From: DAOQTX01 sp035340715
GTDB lineage: Bacteria; Bacteroidota; Bacteroidia; AKYH767-A; OLB10
Reading direction: 5' to 3'
Assembly (NCBI GenBank): GCA_035340715.1
Contig: DAOQTX010000008.1
Coordinates: 1-62,000, forward strand
Length of the DNA stretch: 62,000 nucleotides
The first letter of the stretch is position 1. Every line of letters starts with the position of its first letter. Under the pieces are notes generated by a model, which worked only from the letters and a program-made list of their open reading frames with translations, was not told the origin of the DNA and searched no databases. Made by a program: the position numbers and the translations under genes. Below are positions 36,607-45,600 of the stretch, piece after piece.

Positions 36607-37620
36607 ATGAAAGAAAATTCTTCACCGAGTATAAGAGCGGCTATTAGTGGTATATACGCCTATGTACCACCCGATAAATTGACCAACAGTGATTTAGAAA
36701 AAATGGTCGATACAAGCGATGAGTGGATCGTTACTCGAACGGGTGTAAAAGAAAGACGCATTTTGAAAGGAGAGGGATTAGGAGTCTCCGATATGAGTGT
36801 AGAAGCCATAAACGGACTACTCAAAAAAACAAATACAAAAGCCGAAGAGATTGATTTATTGATTTGTTGCACCGTTACTCCCGATTTAGTTTTTCCTGCA
36901 ACCGCCAATATCATTTGCGATAAAATTGGAGCAGTAAATGCCTGGGGTTACGATCTGAATGCAGCATGTAGTGGATTTATATATGGACTATCTACTGCGG
37001 CACAATTTGTTGAAACCGGTAAATACAAAAAAGTAGTTGTAGTGGGTTGTGATAAAATGTCCTCCATAATTGACTATACCGACCGAGCCACTTGTATCAT
37101 TTTTGGAGATGGGGGAGGAGCCGTTTTATTGGAACCCAACTCAGAAGGACTTGGTATTATGGACAGTATATTAAGAGCCGATGGAAGTGGTAGAGTTTAT
37201 CTGCATCAAAAAGCAGGAGGTAGTGTTAAGCCGGCCAGTCATGCAACGGTTGATGCAAAAGAACACTATGTTTTTCAAGATGGACAACCGGTATTTAAAT
37301 TTGCTGTTTCTAGAATGGCAGATGTATCTGCCGAAATCATGGAAAAGAATAGTTTGTCATCTGATGACGTAGCTTGGTTAGTTCCTCATCAAGCCAATAA
37401 AAGAATTATAGATGCTACGGCAAGAAGGATGGGAATTGGGGACGATAAAGTAATGCTGAATATTGAAAAATATGGCAACACAACCAATGGAACCATACCC
37501 TTGTGCTTATTTGAGTGGGAGAAAAAGCTAAAAAAGGGAGATAATATTATATTGTCGGCATTTGGTGGTGGTTTTACTTGGGGCGCTGTGTACGTTAAAT
37601 GGGCTTACGATACCAACTGA
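36607..37620 (+). CDS. fabH: 3-oxoacyl-ACP synthase III (FabH)
   Basis: Condenses acetyl-CoA, or another short or branched acyl-CoA, with malonyl-ACP to start fatty-acid synthesis. The catalytic triad is complete: Cys121 in LNAACSGFIYG, His261 in PHQANKRI and Asn291 in GNTTNGTIP. Length 337 is normal. It is the fourth gene of the yceD operon. Confidence 0.97.
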   Translation: MKENSSPSIRAAISGIYAYVPPDKLTNSDLEKMVDTSDEWIVTRTGVKERRILKGEGLGVSDMSVEAINGLLKKTNTKAEEIDLLICCTVTPDLVFPATANIICDKIGAVNAWGYDLNAACSGFIYGLSTAAQFVETGKYKKVVVVGCDKMSSIIDYTDRATCIIFGDGGGAVLLEPNSEGLGIMDSILRADGSGRVYLHQKAGGSVKPASHATVDAKEHYVFQDGQPVFKFAVSRMADVSAEIMEKNSLSSDDVAWLVPHQANKRIIDATARRMGIGDDKVMLNIEKYGNTTNGTIPLCLFEWEKKLKKGDNIILSAFGGGFTWGAVYVKWAYDTN

Positions 37621-37660
37621 TAAAAAAAAATTATATTTGATTTAATTAATTGCTGTGTCT

Positions 37661-38158
37661 ATGAATAAAAAAGAGATTGAAGAACTCATAAAATTTGTTT
37701 CTAAAAGTGGAGTAAGTGAAGTAAGTCTTGAACAAAAAGATTTCAAGATTACCATTAAGAACAAAGTAAAAGAACCTAGGGAGCAAATCATTCATGCGCC
37801 AGCAATGATGCCAATGATGCACGCTCCGGCAGTTGCTGCTGCCCCAGTGCCTGCTCCTGCTCCAGCGGCCAGTGCTGCCTCTAAAGCAGAAGTTCCAAAA
37901 TCAGAAGATGCCGGAAAATATATTACCGTTAAATCTCCAATGATCGGAACATTCTATCGCGCATCAAGTCCAGATAAACCCAACTTTATTAACGTGGGCG
38001 ATGAAGTTAAGCCTGGCAAAGTGCTTTGCATTATTGAAGCCATGAAATTATTTAACGAAATTGAATCGGAAGTTGCCGGAAAAATTGTGAAAGTATTGAT
38101 TGACAATGCTTCACCGGTAGAATACGATCAACCGTTATTTTTAGTAGATCCTTCATAA
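37661..38158 (+). CDS. accB: Acetyl-CoA carboxylase biotin carboxyl carrier protein
   Basis: Carries biotin between the biotin carboxylase and carboxyltransferase subunits. The C-terminal biotinyl domain has EAMKLFNEIE with the biotinylated Lys129. An Ala/Pro/Met-rich flexible linker spans about residues 45-78. An in-frame GTG two codons earlier is possible but the ATG gives the usual MNKKEIEELIKFV start. It is followed by accC 45 bases on. Confidence 0.95.
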   Translation: MNKKEIEELIKFVSKSGVSEVSLEQKDFKITIKNKVKEPREQIIHAPAMMPMMHAPAVAAAPVPAPAPAASAASKAEVPKSEDAGKYITVKSPMIGTFYRASSPDKPNFINVGDEVKPGKVLCIIEAMKLFNEIESEVAGKIVKVLIDNASPVEYDQPLFLVDPS

Positions 38159-38203
38159 GGAGATTGGGTTAAATTATTCTGCACTTTATTGAATTAGCTT
38201 TCT

Positions 38204-39541
38204 ATGTTTAAGAAAATACTTATAGCCAACCGAGGAGAAATTGCACTTAGAATTATTCGAACGTGTAAGGAAATGAATATTAAAACCGTTGCGGTTTATT
38301 CAACAGCCGATCGCGACAGTTTGCATGTACGATTTGCTGACGAAGCCGTTTGCATTGGCCCCCCTCAAAGCAAAGGATCCTATCTTAACATAGCCAATAT
38401 TATTTCGGCAGCTGAGATTACCAATTCGGATGCGATTCATCCCGGCTATGGGTTTCTTTCTGAGAATTCTAAATTCTCTTCCGTATGTGCCGATCACGGA
38501 ATAAAATTCATTGGAGCATTGCCCGAGCAGATCGATGCTATGGGCGATAAAAGCTCTGCAAAAGATACCATGAAAAAGGCAGGAGTGCCTTGTATTCCAG
38601 GCTCAGATGGTTTGGTCGATAGCATAGAAGAGGCACGAAAAATTGCTGCTAAGATCAAGTATCCGGTTATCATTAAAGCAACCGCTGGTGGTGGAGGAAG
38701 AGGTATGCGAATCATTTGGAAAGAAGATGAAATGGAAAATCATTGGAACTCAGCTCGACAAGAAGCAATGGCTGCGTTTGGAAATGATGGAATGTATATT
38801 GAAAAATACATTGAAGATCCTAGACATATCGAAATTCAAATAGCAGGAGATCAGTCAGGCAAAGTGTGTCATTTATCGGAAAGAGATTGTTCTGTACAAA
38901 GACGACATCAAAAACTGGTAGAAGAAACACCTTCTCCATTCATGACTCCTGAGTTGAGAGAAAAAATGGGAGAAGCAGCGATTCTTGCAGCCAAAGCGGT
39001 TAGCTATGAAGGAGTAGGTACAGTTGAGTTTTTGGTAGATAAGCATCGGAACTTTTATTTCATGGAGATGAATACCCGAATTCAGGTAGAGCATCCAGTA
39101 ACGGAAGAAGTGATCAACTATGATTTAATAAAAGAACAAATAAAGATTGCAGCCGGAATACCCATCTCCGGAAAGAATTATTATCCAACCATGCATGCCA
39201 TCGAATGCAGAATCAATGCAGAAGACGTGCATCAAAATTTCAGACCATCCCCCGGTCGTATCACCCATTTGCATATTCCTGGAGGTCATGGGGTGCGGGT
39301 CGATTCACATATATATGCCAGTTATGAAATACCTCCCTACTACGATTCTATGATCGCTAAACTAATCACCATTGCACAAACAAGAGAAGAAGCAATCAAT
39401 ACTATGGAGCGGGCTTTGAGCGAATTTGTAATTGAAGGAGTAAAAACAACTATTCCTTTTCATGTACAACTCATGCGTAATGAAGATTTCCGAAAAGGAA
39501 ACTACACTACCAAATTCATGGAAACTTTTAAAATTTTGTAA
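38204..39541 (+). CDS. accC: Acetyl-CoA carboxylase biotin carboxylase subunit
   Basis: ATP-grasp enzyme that carboxylates biotin. Seen: MFKKILIANRGEIALRIIRT, HPGYGFLSEN, the glycine-rich ATP loop KATAGGGGRGMR, and MEMNTRIQVEHPVTEE with the catalytic metal and bicarbonate residues. 445 residues, normal. It ends the fatty-acid operon; the carboxyltransferase genes accA and accD are not here. Confidence 0.97.
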   Translation: MFKKILIANRGEIALRIIRTCKEMNIKTVAVYSTADRDSLHVRFADEAVCIGPPQSKGSYLNIANIISAAEITNSDAIHPGYGFLSENSKFSSVCADHGIKFIGALPEQIDAMGDKSSAKDTMKKAGVPCIPGSDGLVDSIEEARKIAAKIKYPVIIKATAGGGGRGMRIIWKEDEMENHWNSARQEAMAAFGNDGMYIEKYIEDPRHIEIQIAGDQSGKVCHLSERDCSVQRRHQKLVEETPSPFMTPELREKMGEAAILAAKAVSYEGVGTVEFLVDKHRNFYFMEMNTRIQVEHPVTEEVINYDLIKEQIKIAAGIPISGKNYYPTMHAIECRINAEDVHQNFRPSPGRITHLHIPGGHGVRVDSHIYASYEIPPYYDSMIAKLITIAQTREEAINTMERALSEFVIEGVKTTIPFHVQLMRNEDFRKGNYTTKFMETFKIL

Positions 39542-39621
39542 GAATTGTAAATAAATTATTCTTAGGAAATTTTTGCTTCAGATTATCGTTTTTCATAAGT
39601 TCACATTGATTTTACAAAACG

Positions 39622-40455
39622 TTGAGCCGATTCTATAAATACATAACTTCTGCAGTAGTCGTTTTCTTCTTGTTGTCTTTGCAAATTCTGTTTGCACAAA
39701 ACAACTCATTGGATAAATTACTCATTGAAAGAAATCAACTCTATTCTAAATACGATGATCTTCGGAATCAAAGTTCGCGTAATAAAAAAGCACAAGCAGA
39801 ATACGAACAAGTAAATTATCAGCTGCTGCAAAAAGATGCTGAGATCATTGCATTGATCAAAGACTTACAAGCGAACTATAACAGCAGCCTGAAAAGATCA
39901 GAGATTTTAAGTGCGTCTTTGAAATTGCAAGACAAAAAGAATCGAAAATTTCTGGTTGAGATTATTGATAGCCTGGAAGCAAAAACAAAGGTTCAAAAAT
40001 CGATATTGGATTCACTAAGTGATATGACTTCGATGCGAAGTGATGAAATGGCATCAAAAGAAGAAAATCTTTCTTTGCTAAGCGATAACTATAATACCCT
40101 TAGTAACGATTACAATGCAGTGAAAGAACATGCTGCTATATTAGAACGACAGAATAAGCAGATGATCATTTATGTTGCCATAGTAGGAGTAATCCTGCTG
40201 GCATTACTGATCTATTATATCGCCAAGTTTATCCGAAGCAAAAAAGAAAATCTTATTCCTAAACAAAACAGCGACTCAGGTTCAGTGTCCTACAAACCGA
40301 TAACCGGATTTTCTACTGCTGCCTATACCTCAAACATTACCAATGTATTGGATGTTAAGTTGGAACAAATTGAAAAGCTAGGTAAACTTCGTGATAAGGG
40401 CTTGATTAGCGATCAGGAGTTTGATGCACAAAAACAGCAAATACTTAAAGATTAG
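39622..40455 (+). CDS. Membrane protein with coiled coil and SHOCT-like tail, 277 aa
   Basis: A signal peptide or anchor (about residues 8-26) is followed by a long helical region of charged heptads (about 40-175), a membrane helix near 180-200, a basic juxtamembrane stretch and a C-terminal SHOCT-like helix pair (LEQIEKLGKLRDKGLISDQEFDAQ). SHOCT domains occur at ends of many bacterial proteins and often mediate oligomer contacts. The start is TTG, with a stop in frame just upstream. Function unknown; it lies between accC and a biotin carrier. Confidence 0.75.
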   Translation: MSRFYKYITSAVVVFFLLSLQILFAQNNSLDKLLIERNQLYSKYDDLRNQSSRNKKAQAEYEQVNYQLLQKDAEIIALIKDLQANYNSSLKRSEILSASLKLQDKKNRKFLVEIIDSLEAKTKVQKSILDSLSDMTSMRSDEMASKEENLSLLSDNYNTLSNDYNAVKEHAAILERQNKQMIIYVAIVGVILLALLIYYIAKFIRSKKENLIPKQNSDSGSVSYKPITGFSTAAYTSNITNVLDVKLEQIEKLGKLRDKGLISDQEFDAQKQQILKD

Positions 40456-40457
40456 TT

Positions 40458-40958
40458 ATGCTTCGAGTTAAGGTAAATCAAAAAGCTTCCTATACCATAG
40501 AAGCAGAGAATAATTTTTTTTCGATCAATGGTGAAGAATGTAGCATTGATATTGTAGCCAACGGAGCTAAAGAGTTTCATATTTTGTATAAAGGAAAATC
40601 TGCTAAAGCTTACATTGTAGAGCAAGATACATTAAGTAAAACTCTAAGCATATCGATCAATGGGACTGTTTACGCTCTAGAGCTAAGAGATCAATACGAT
40701 GAGCTTTTGCATAAATTGGGATTCGATCGGAAAGCAGGAAAAAAGATAAACAACTTAAAAGCTCCAATGCCCGGATTAGTATTAGATATTAAAATTGAGA
40801 GCGGACAAATGGTTCAGAAAGGAGATGCCTTATTGGTGCTCGAAGCAATGAAAATGGAAAATATTTTAAAGGCTGAAAGCGAAGGACAAGTGAAAACAAT
40901 AAAAGTAACCAAGGGAGATAAAGTAGAGAAAAACGAATTGCTGATTGAATTTGTTTAA
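40458..40958 (+). CDS. Biotin/lipoyl-binding carrier protein (acyl-CoA carboxylase type)
   Basis: Second biotin carrier, distinct from accB. The C-terminal 75 residues are a biotinyl domain with EAMKMENILK (Lys132 biotinylated); the N-terminal half is a beta-rich part of unknown role. Carriers of this form usually serve propionyl- or methylcrotonyl-CoA-type carboxylases or oxaloacetate decarboxylases. Its carboxylase partner is not in the window. It begins two bases after the SHOCT-like gene. Confidence 0.9.
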   Translation: MLRVKVNQKASYTIEAENNFFSINGEECSIDIVANGAKEFHILYKGKSAKAYIVEQDTLSKTLSISINGTVYALELRDQYDELLHKLGFDRKAGKKINNLKAPMPGLVLDIKIESGQMVQKGDALLVLEAMKMENILKAESEGQVKTIKVTKGDKVEKNELLIEFV

Positions 40959-40963
40959 AGACT

Positions 40964-41680
40964 ATGGAAGAAAAAGGACGAAGAAAATTTATTAAGCAAA
41001 GTGCACTACTCGGCACAGGGTTCTATTTGGCTTCATCCCTTCCTTTTTCAAAATCATTTGCCAATGGCATCGTTCAATATAAACTACCTGAACTAGGTTA
41101 TGCTTACAATGCACTTGAACCTTGGATTGATGCGGAAACGATGGAACTTCATCACAGCAAGCATCATCAGGGATATGTGAATAAACTCAATCAAGCTTTG
41201 CAGGAAAAAAAGGTAAGCGACCTTTCATTAGAACAAATGTTTGCACGTATGAACGAATTTCCATTGAGCATTCGAAACAATGGAGGTGGGCATTACAATC
41301 ACAGCATCTATTGGGAACTTTTAAAACCCGGTAAAGCTGAAGAACCCAATGATATTCTTGATGAAGCAATACTTCAGCAATTTGGATCGGTAGAAAAATT
41401 AAAGGAACAATTTATTGAAGCAGCAATGGGCCGATTTGGCTCAGGTTGGGCTTGGATGGTGGAACGAAACGGAAAATTTTTTATCGGTAGTACGCCCAAT
41501 CAAGACAATCCTATGATGAGCGTATCTGAATTCAAAGGGAGGCCCATTCTTGCTGTTGATGTTTGGGAACATGCCTACTATTTGAAATACCAAAATCGCA
41601 GACGCGATTATCTCGAACAGTTTTGGTCGTTGATCAATTGGGATATGGCACTAAAGAATTTTATCGCCACCCGAAAATAA
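40964..41680 (+). CDS. Fe/Mn superoxide dismutase with a Tat signal peptide
   Basis: Removes superoxide. A twin-arginine leader (RRKFIKQSALLGTGF with Arg6-Arg7, hydrophobic region to about residue 34) precedes a complete SOD core. The metal ligands appear in order: HHSKHHQGY, GGGHYNHSIYW, DVWEHAYYLKYQ. Iron and manganese types cannot be told apart by eye. The Tat leader means it is folded, probably metal-loaded, before export to the periplasm. Five bases after the biotin carrier. Confidence 0.92.
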   Translation: MEEKGRRKFIKQSALLGTGFYLASSLPFSKSFANGIVQYKLPELGYAYNALEPWIDAETMELHHSKHHQGYVNKLNQALQEKKVSDLSLEQMFARMNEFPLSIRNNGGGHYNHSIYWELLKPGKAEEPNDILDEAILQQFGSVEKLKEQFIEAAMGRFGSGWAWMVERNGKFFIGSTPNQDNPMMSVSEFKGRPILAVDVWEHAYYLKYQNRRRDYLEQFWSLINWDMALKNFIATRK

Positions 41681-41681
41681 C

Positions 41682-42608
41682 TTACTTCACCAGTTCAATA
41701 TCAAATTGAATCAGATTTTTAAAATCCTGAACGCGACTTTCTAATTCGGAGGACTTTAATTCGATTAATCGATCGGTACCAAACTTTTCTACGCAAAACG
41801 AAGCCATGGCTGAGCCATAGATGATACTTCGTTTTAAATTTTCGAATGATATATCCCTGGTTCTGGCCAGATATCCCATCATACCGCCAGCAAAGGTGTC
41901 GCCCGCTCCGGTGGGGTCAAAAACATCTTCTAAGGGAAGTGCGGGTGCAAAGAAAACTTGATCATCGTGAAACAATAATGCTCCATGTTCACCTTTTTTA
42001 ATGACCAAATATTTAGGACCCATTTTTAAAATTTTCTGAGCTGCTTTAACCAATGAATATTCATCGGTAAGTTGTCGAGCTTCTGCATCGTTTATGGTTA
42101 GCACATCTACCATCGGAATAGTTTGCATCAATGCATCCCATTGAGTTTCCATCCAAAAGTTCATCGTGTCCATCGCTATTAAACGTGGCCTTTTATTCAA
42201 TCGCTCAATCACTTGCATTTGTATTTGAGGCATTAAATTTCCCAGCATCAAAAACTCACAGTTCTGATACGATTCCGGAATTACCGGATCGAACGAACTT
42301 AACACATTCAACTCGGTAGCAAGCGTGTCGCGTGTATTCATGTCGGTATGATATCGCCCTGCCCAGTAAAATGATTTTTCTCCTTTTCGTATTTGCAAAC
42401 CTTCGGTACTGATGTTTTTATTATGAAACTGATCAATCATTGTTTTCGGAAAATCATCTCCGATTACAGATATCATTTGTATTTGATCATAGAAAAATGA
42501 TGCGGATAATGAAATATACGTGGCCGCTCCACCAACAATTTTATCTGTTTTCCCAAATGGGGTTTCTATGCTGTCAAATGCAACAGTTCCGACTACAACT
42601 AAAGACAT
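41682..42608 (-). CDS. PfkB-family carbohydrate/nucleoside kinase
   Basis: Ribokinase-like kinase of 308 residues. The N-terminal signature is GGAATYISLSASFF near residue 28, and the C-terminal motif is DPTGAGDTFAGG with the catalytic Asp. The substrate could be a ribose, fructose or adenosine-like compound and cannot be told. It ends one base before the convergent sod stop and has its own promoter. Confidence 0.9.
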   Translation of the reverse strand: MSLVVVGTVAFDSIETPFGKTDKIVGGAATYISLSASFFYDQIQMISVIGDDFPKTMIDQFHNKNISTEGLQIRKGEKSFYWAGRYHTDMNTRDTLATELNVLSSFDPVIPESYQNCEFLMLGNLMPQIQMQVIERLNKRPRLIAMDTMNFWMETQWDALMQTIPMVDVLTINDAEARQLTDEYSLVKAAQKILKMGPKYLVIKKGEHGALLFHDDQVFFAPALPLEDVFDPTGAGDTFAGGMMGYLARTRDISFENLKRSIIYGSAMASFCVEKFGTDRLIELKSSELESRVQDFKNLIQFDIELVK

Positions 42609-42635
42609 GATGTGTTATTTATAATTTTAAGAAAA

Positions 42636-42663
42636 CAAATGTACGATGAAAATCTGTAATCAA
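42636..42663 (-). promoter_or_regulatory. Promoter of the PfkB kinase gene (TTG / TACATTTG)
   Basis: Minus strand: TTG at 42663-42661 and TACATTTG at 42643-42636, spacing 17 bases. The start codon is about 28 bases further on. Confidence 0.6.
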
Positions 42664-42677
42664 AGTTGAAGCTATGT

Positions 42678-45600
42678 TTAATGAATCACCACCAACTTTT
42701 GAACGCTATGAATGCTTTGATTTTGAAGCAATGCTGCAAAATAAATTCCAGGTTCCATGCCCAAAAGGTCTACTTTCATTTCTCTGTTTGCTAGTGAAAC
42801 ATCAATCTGTTTTACCAATGTACCTTGCATGGTATAAATGGCTATACTTAAATTGCCAGCATCAATAAATTCACTTAAGGCTATAGTAAACATTCCGCTG
42901 GATGGATTTGGATAAATCTGAAATGATTCCGCTTCTGATGCTTCTGCTTCAAAACGATTGATGATGCCTGCGTTTTTACACAAAGTCAAATCGTTGAAGT
43001 ACATACTATCGTTTACCAAAGCATATAATGCACGTGCTCTAAATACAGCATCGCCAGCAACATAAGGGCATTGATTGCATATACTCCACAATTGTGATTG
43101 TTGTGAACTATTGAACGAATAAATTTCGCGACTCACGGTTTGCAAATACAATTCATTGACTAACTTTTCATTTTGTTCAAAAACATTCGAGGTAGAGATG
43201 GCATCGTTATTAGCGGTCAAAGAATCTAAATAATGATCCATCCAATCTGGATTTGATAGATATGGATTTTCAATATTGTATGATTGAACTAAATCATAAT
43301 TAAAACGAAGCATTGAAGAAGTCGCACTACTTTGATTGCTGTTCAAATAATTTTGAAGAATGCTACTACCATTACCAAATCCGCTTGTAGTAAACATCAA
43401 TGAACCGAGCACTCTCCGTTTCATGGTATAGTTTAAATAACTATCGTTCATACGTGAAGGATCGCTATCGGCAACAATAAATTCAGCATGAGGAACATAA
43501 TCTACATAAACATTGTCTTGCCATAGCGATTTCGAACAATTGGTATTACACCATTTTGCAGGCCACCCAGACTGCACCGGAGTAAAAGCAGTAGCACTAC
43601 TTCCTGTTTTTTTATTTACAGCAGGTATCTGAAGCGCATCTCCTGAATGCACTAAGAATTGATTGAATGAACCTTGTGCGCCATCGCTCTTCGATTTAAC
43701 GCTCCAAGTGGCAGAGTGGGAAAAATAACCTTTGCCTGCATCACTACCCGAAGCGATGGTATATTGTCCAATAAAGAAATTACCGGCCGTACGATTCTCT
43801 CCTAATGAAGGCTGCGGTCCAAAGATTCCGGCTACCTGTCGATCGGCTCCCAATGCCAATCCTGTTTTATGGTAACGCATGCTGTTGGATTGAAAACGTG
43901 TGCCATTACAATCGCCCATAAATTCAAATCCGGTTGCGGTTCGGTCGCTGTTGTTGCAATACACATATAATCCGGGAGAAGATGTGAAACTGAAAGCGAT
44001 TTTTTTTCTAAGACTTTCTCCTTGTTGTCCGGCTACCGTATTGCAGCTCACATATAGGGCTTCGTTTGATTCGGATCGAATGCCATAGGCATAACGACTA
44101 AAGTTTTGCAGCATACTTACACTGTTCTCGTTTAAACTTACCGGCATCGAATTCAATAGCCAAATACCATGTGTTCCTCTATTGGTGATAGCATTGCGCT
44201 CAATTTTATTCAGTGCGCTTGTTCGCAAATCATCACTTAAACGGATTCCAAATTTAGCCCGGTTAGCAATATCATCTGGGAATGAATTTACAGATATTGT
44301 GTTGTCGCTGATAGTTGCTGATGATCCACTGCAAAACAATAAATCAATACCAAGGTCGGTGTTTGTTATCGTATTGGAAATTACATTAATGGTTTTATGA
44401 ACAATACCTTTTAATTTGATAGCTCTGCTGCAGTCGGTAAATTGATTGTTCAATACATCAATCGTTACATCACGAGCCGAAACTGCGCGATAACAATTAA
44501 TAAAGGAGTTGAATTCGTTTGCGGAAGAACCGCCAACTTTACATTTATAATCCAAATGCTCTCGAGCATGTGGATCTGAATCGGCATTCATCTTATTAAG
44601 AATTAAAACAGCAGAGCCTTCTTCAATATCAGAACTTTTATAGTCGCTGAAGTTTCTAAATTCATTGTTTACAATTTGTATGGAACTCGATACCGATCGA
44701 ATACCACAAATCGCATTGTCAAAAACGTTTTTTGCTTGCGATACATTTCCTATTATCGGATCAGGAACTAAACTCACAGTCACATACGAAGCAGGTTTTA
44801 ATCCACTATAGGGCGGTTTTAACCAGGAGTGAGAAAACTGATTGCCATAGCAATCAAACTCAGCTATATCCTGATAATGGTGCAATTTTATACTCTCATA
44901 ATTATCTTCAAAAAAACTATTGATGCAGGATACGGTTGCATCTTCATTTGCATCTACCGCACATTCAGCATTTTTGATATAGGTCTCATCAATCACCAAT
45001 GTATTATTGTTTCTCGTCACTTCTATTCCTTTCCACATATTATAATTGCATGGAGAAACACGAAGTGTGCATCGCTTGAACTTAAGACTGATTTTCCGAC
45101 CATCAACTTTTAGTGAAGCCTTTTCTCCAAAATATATTTTCGGACAATCTTCAAAAGTAACCGATGTGTCGACCACCATAGTACCATTGAATACGAACTC
45201 ACCACTAAAATTTTTAATGACTCCATTTGAAACTTGTGCGCCTTGAGCGATTAGAACCGGAGTAATTTGTTGCAAATAAGTTTTCATACTCATTCCATGT
45301 GTAGCCGTTAGCAATGGATCGCTGGTGGACTCACAACAGGTAACCGGAGTTAGGGTAACGAAGGATGTGTCCCAACAAACGGCATTATTTTTATTCTTTG
45401 TTATTAGTGAATAAGTTGTTTCAGTAAGCGGATGAACCGACATAGTGCTTCCGTAACCTAAAAAAGTATTCCCCTCGTACCATCTATAACTGGTGTTCGA
45501 CTCGGCTGTCTTCGACTCAAGTAAAAAGGGCAATTGTGTATTGCAAAATAAGCTATCGCTTCCGGCATCGGAAACCGATTCAACTTCCACTGTAACACTG

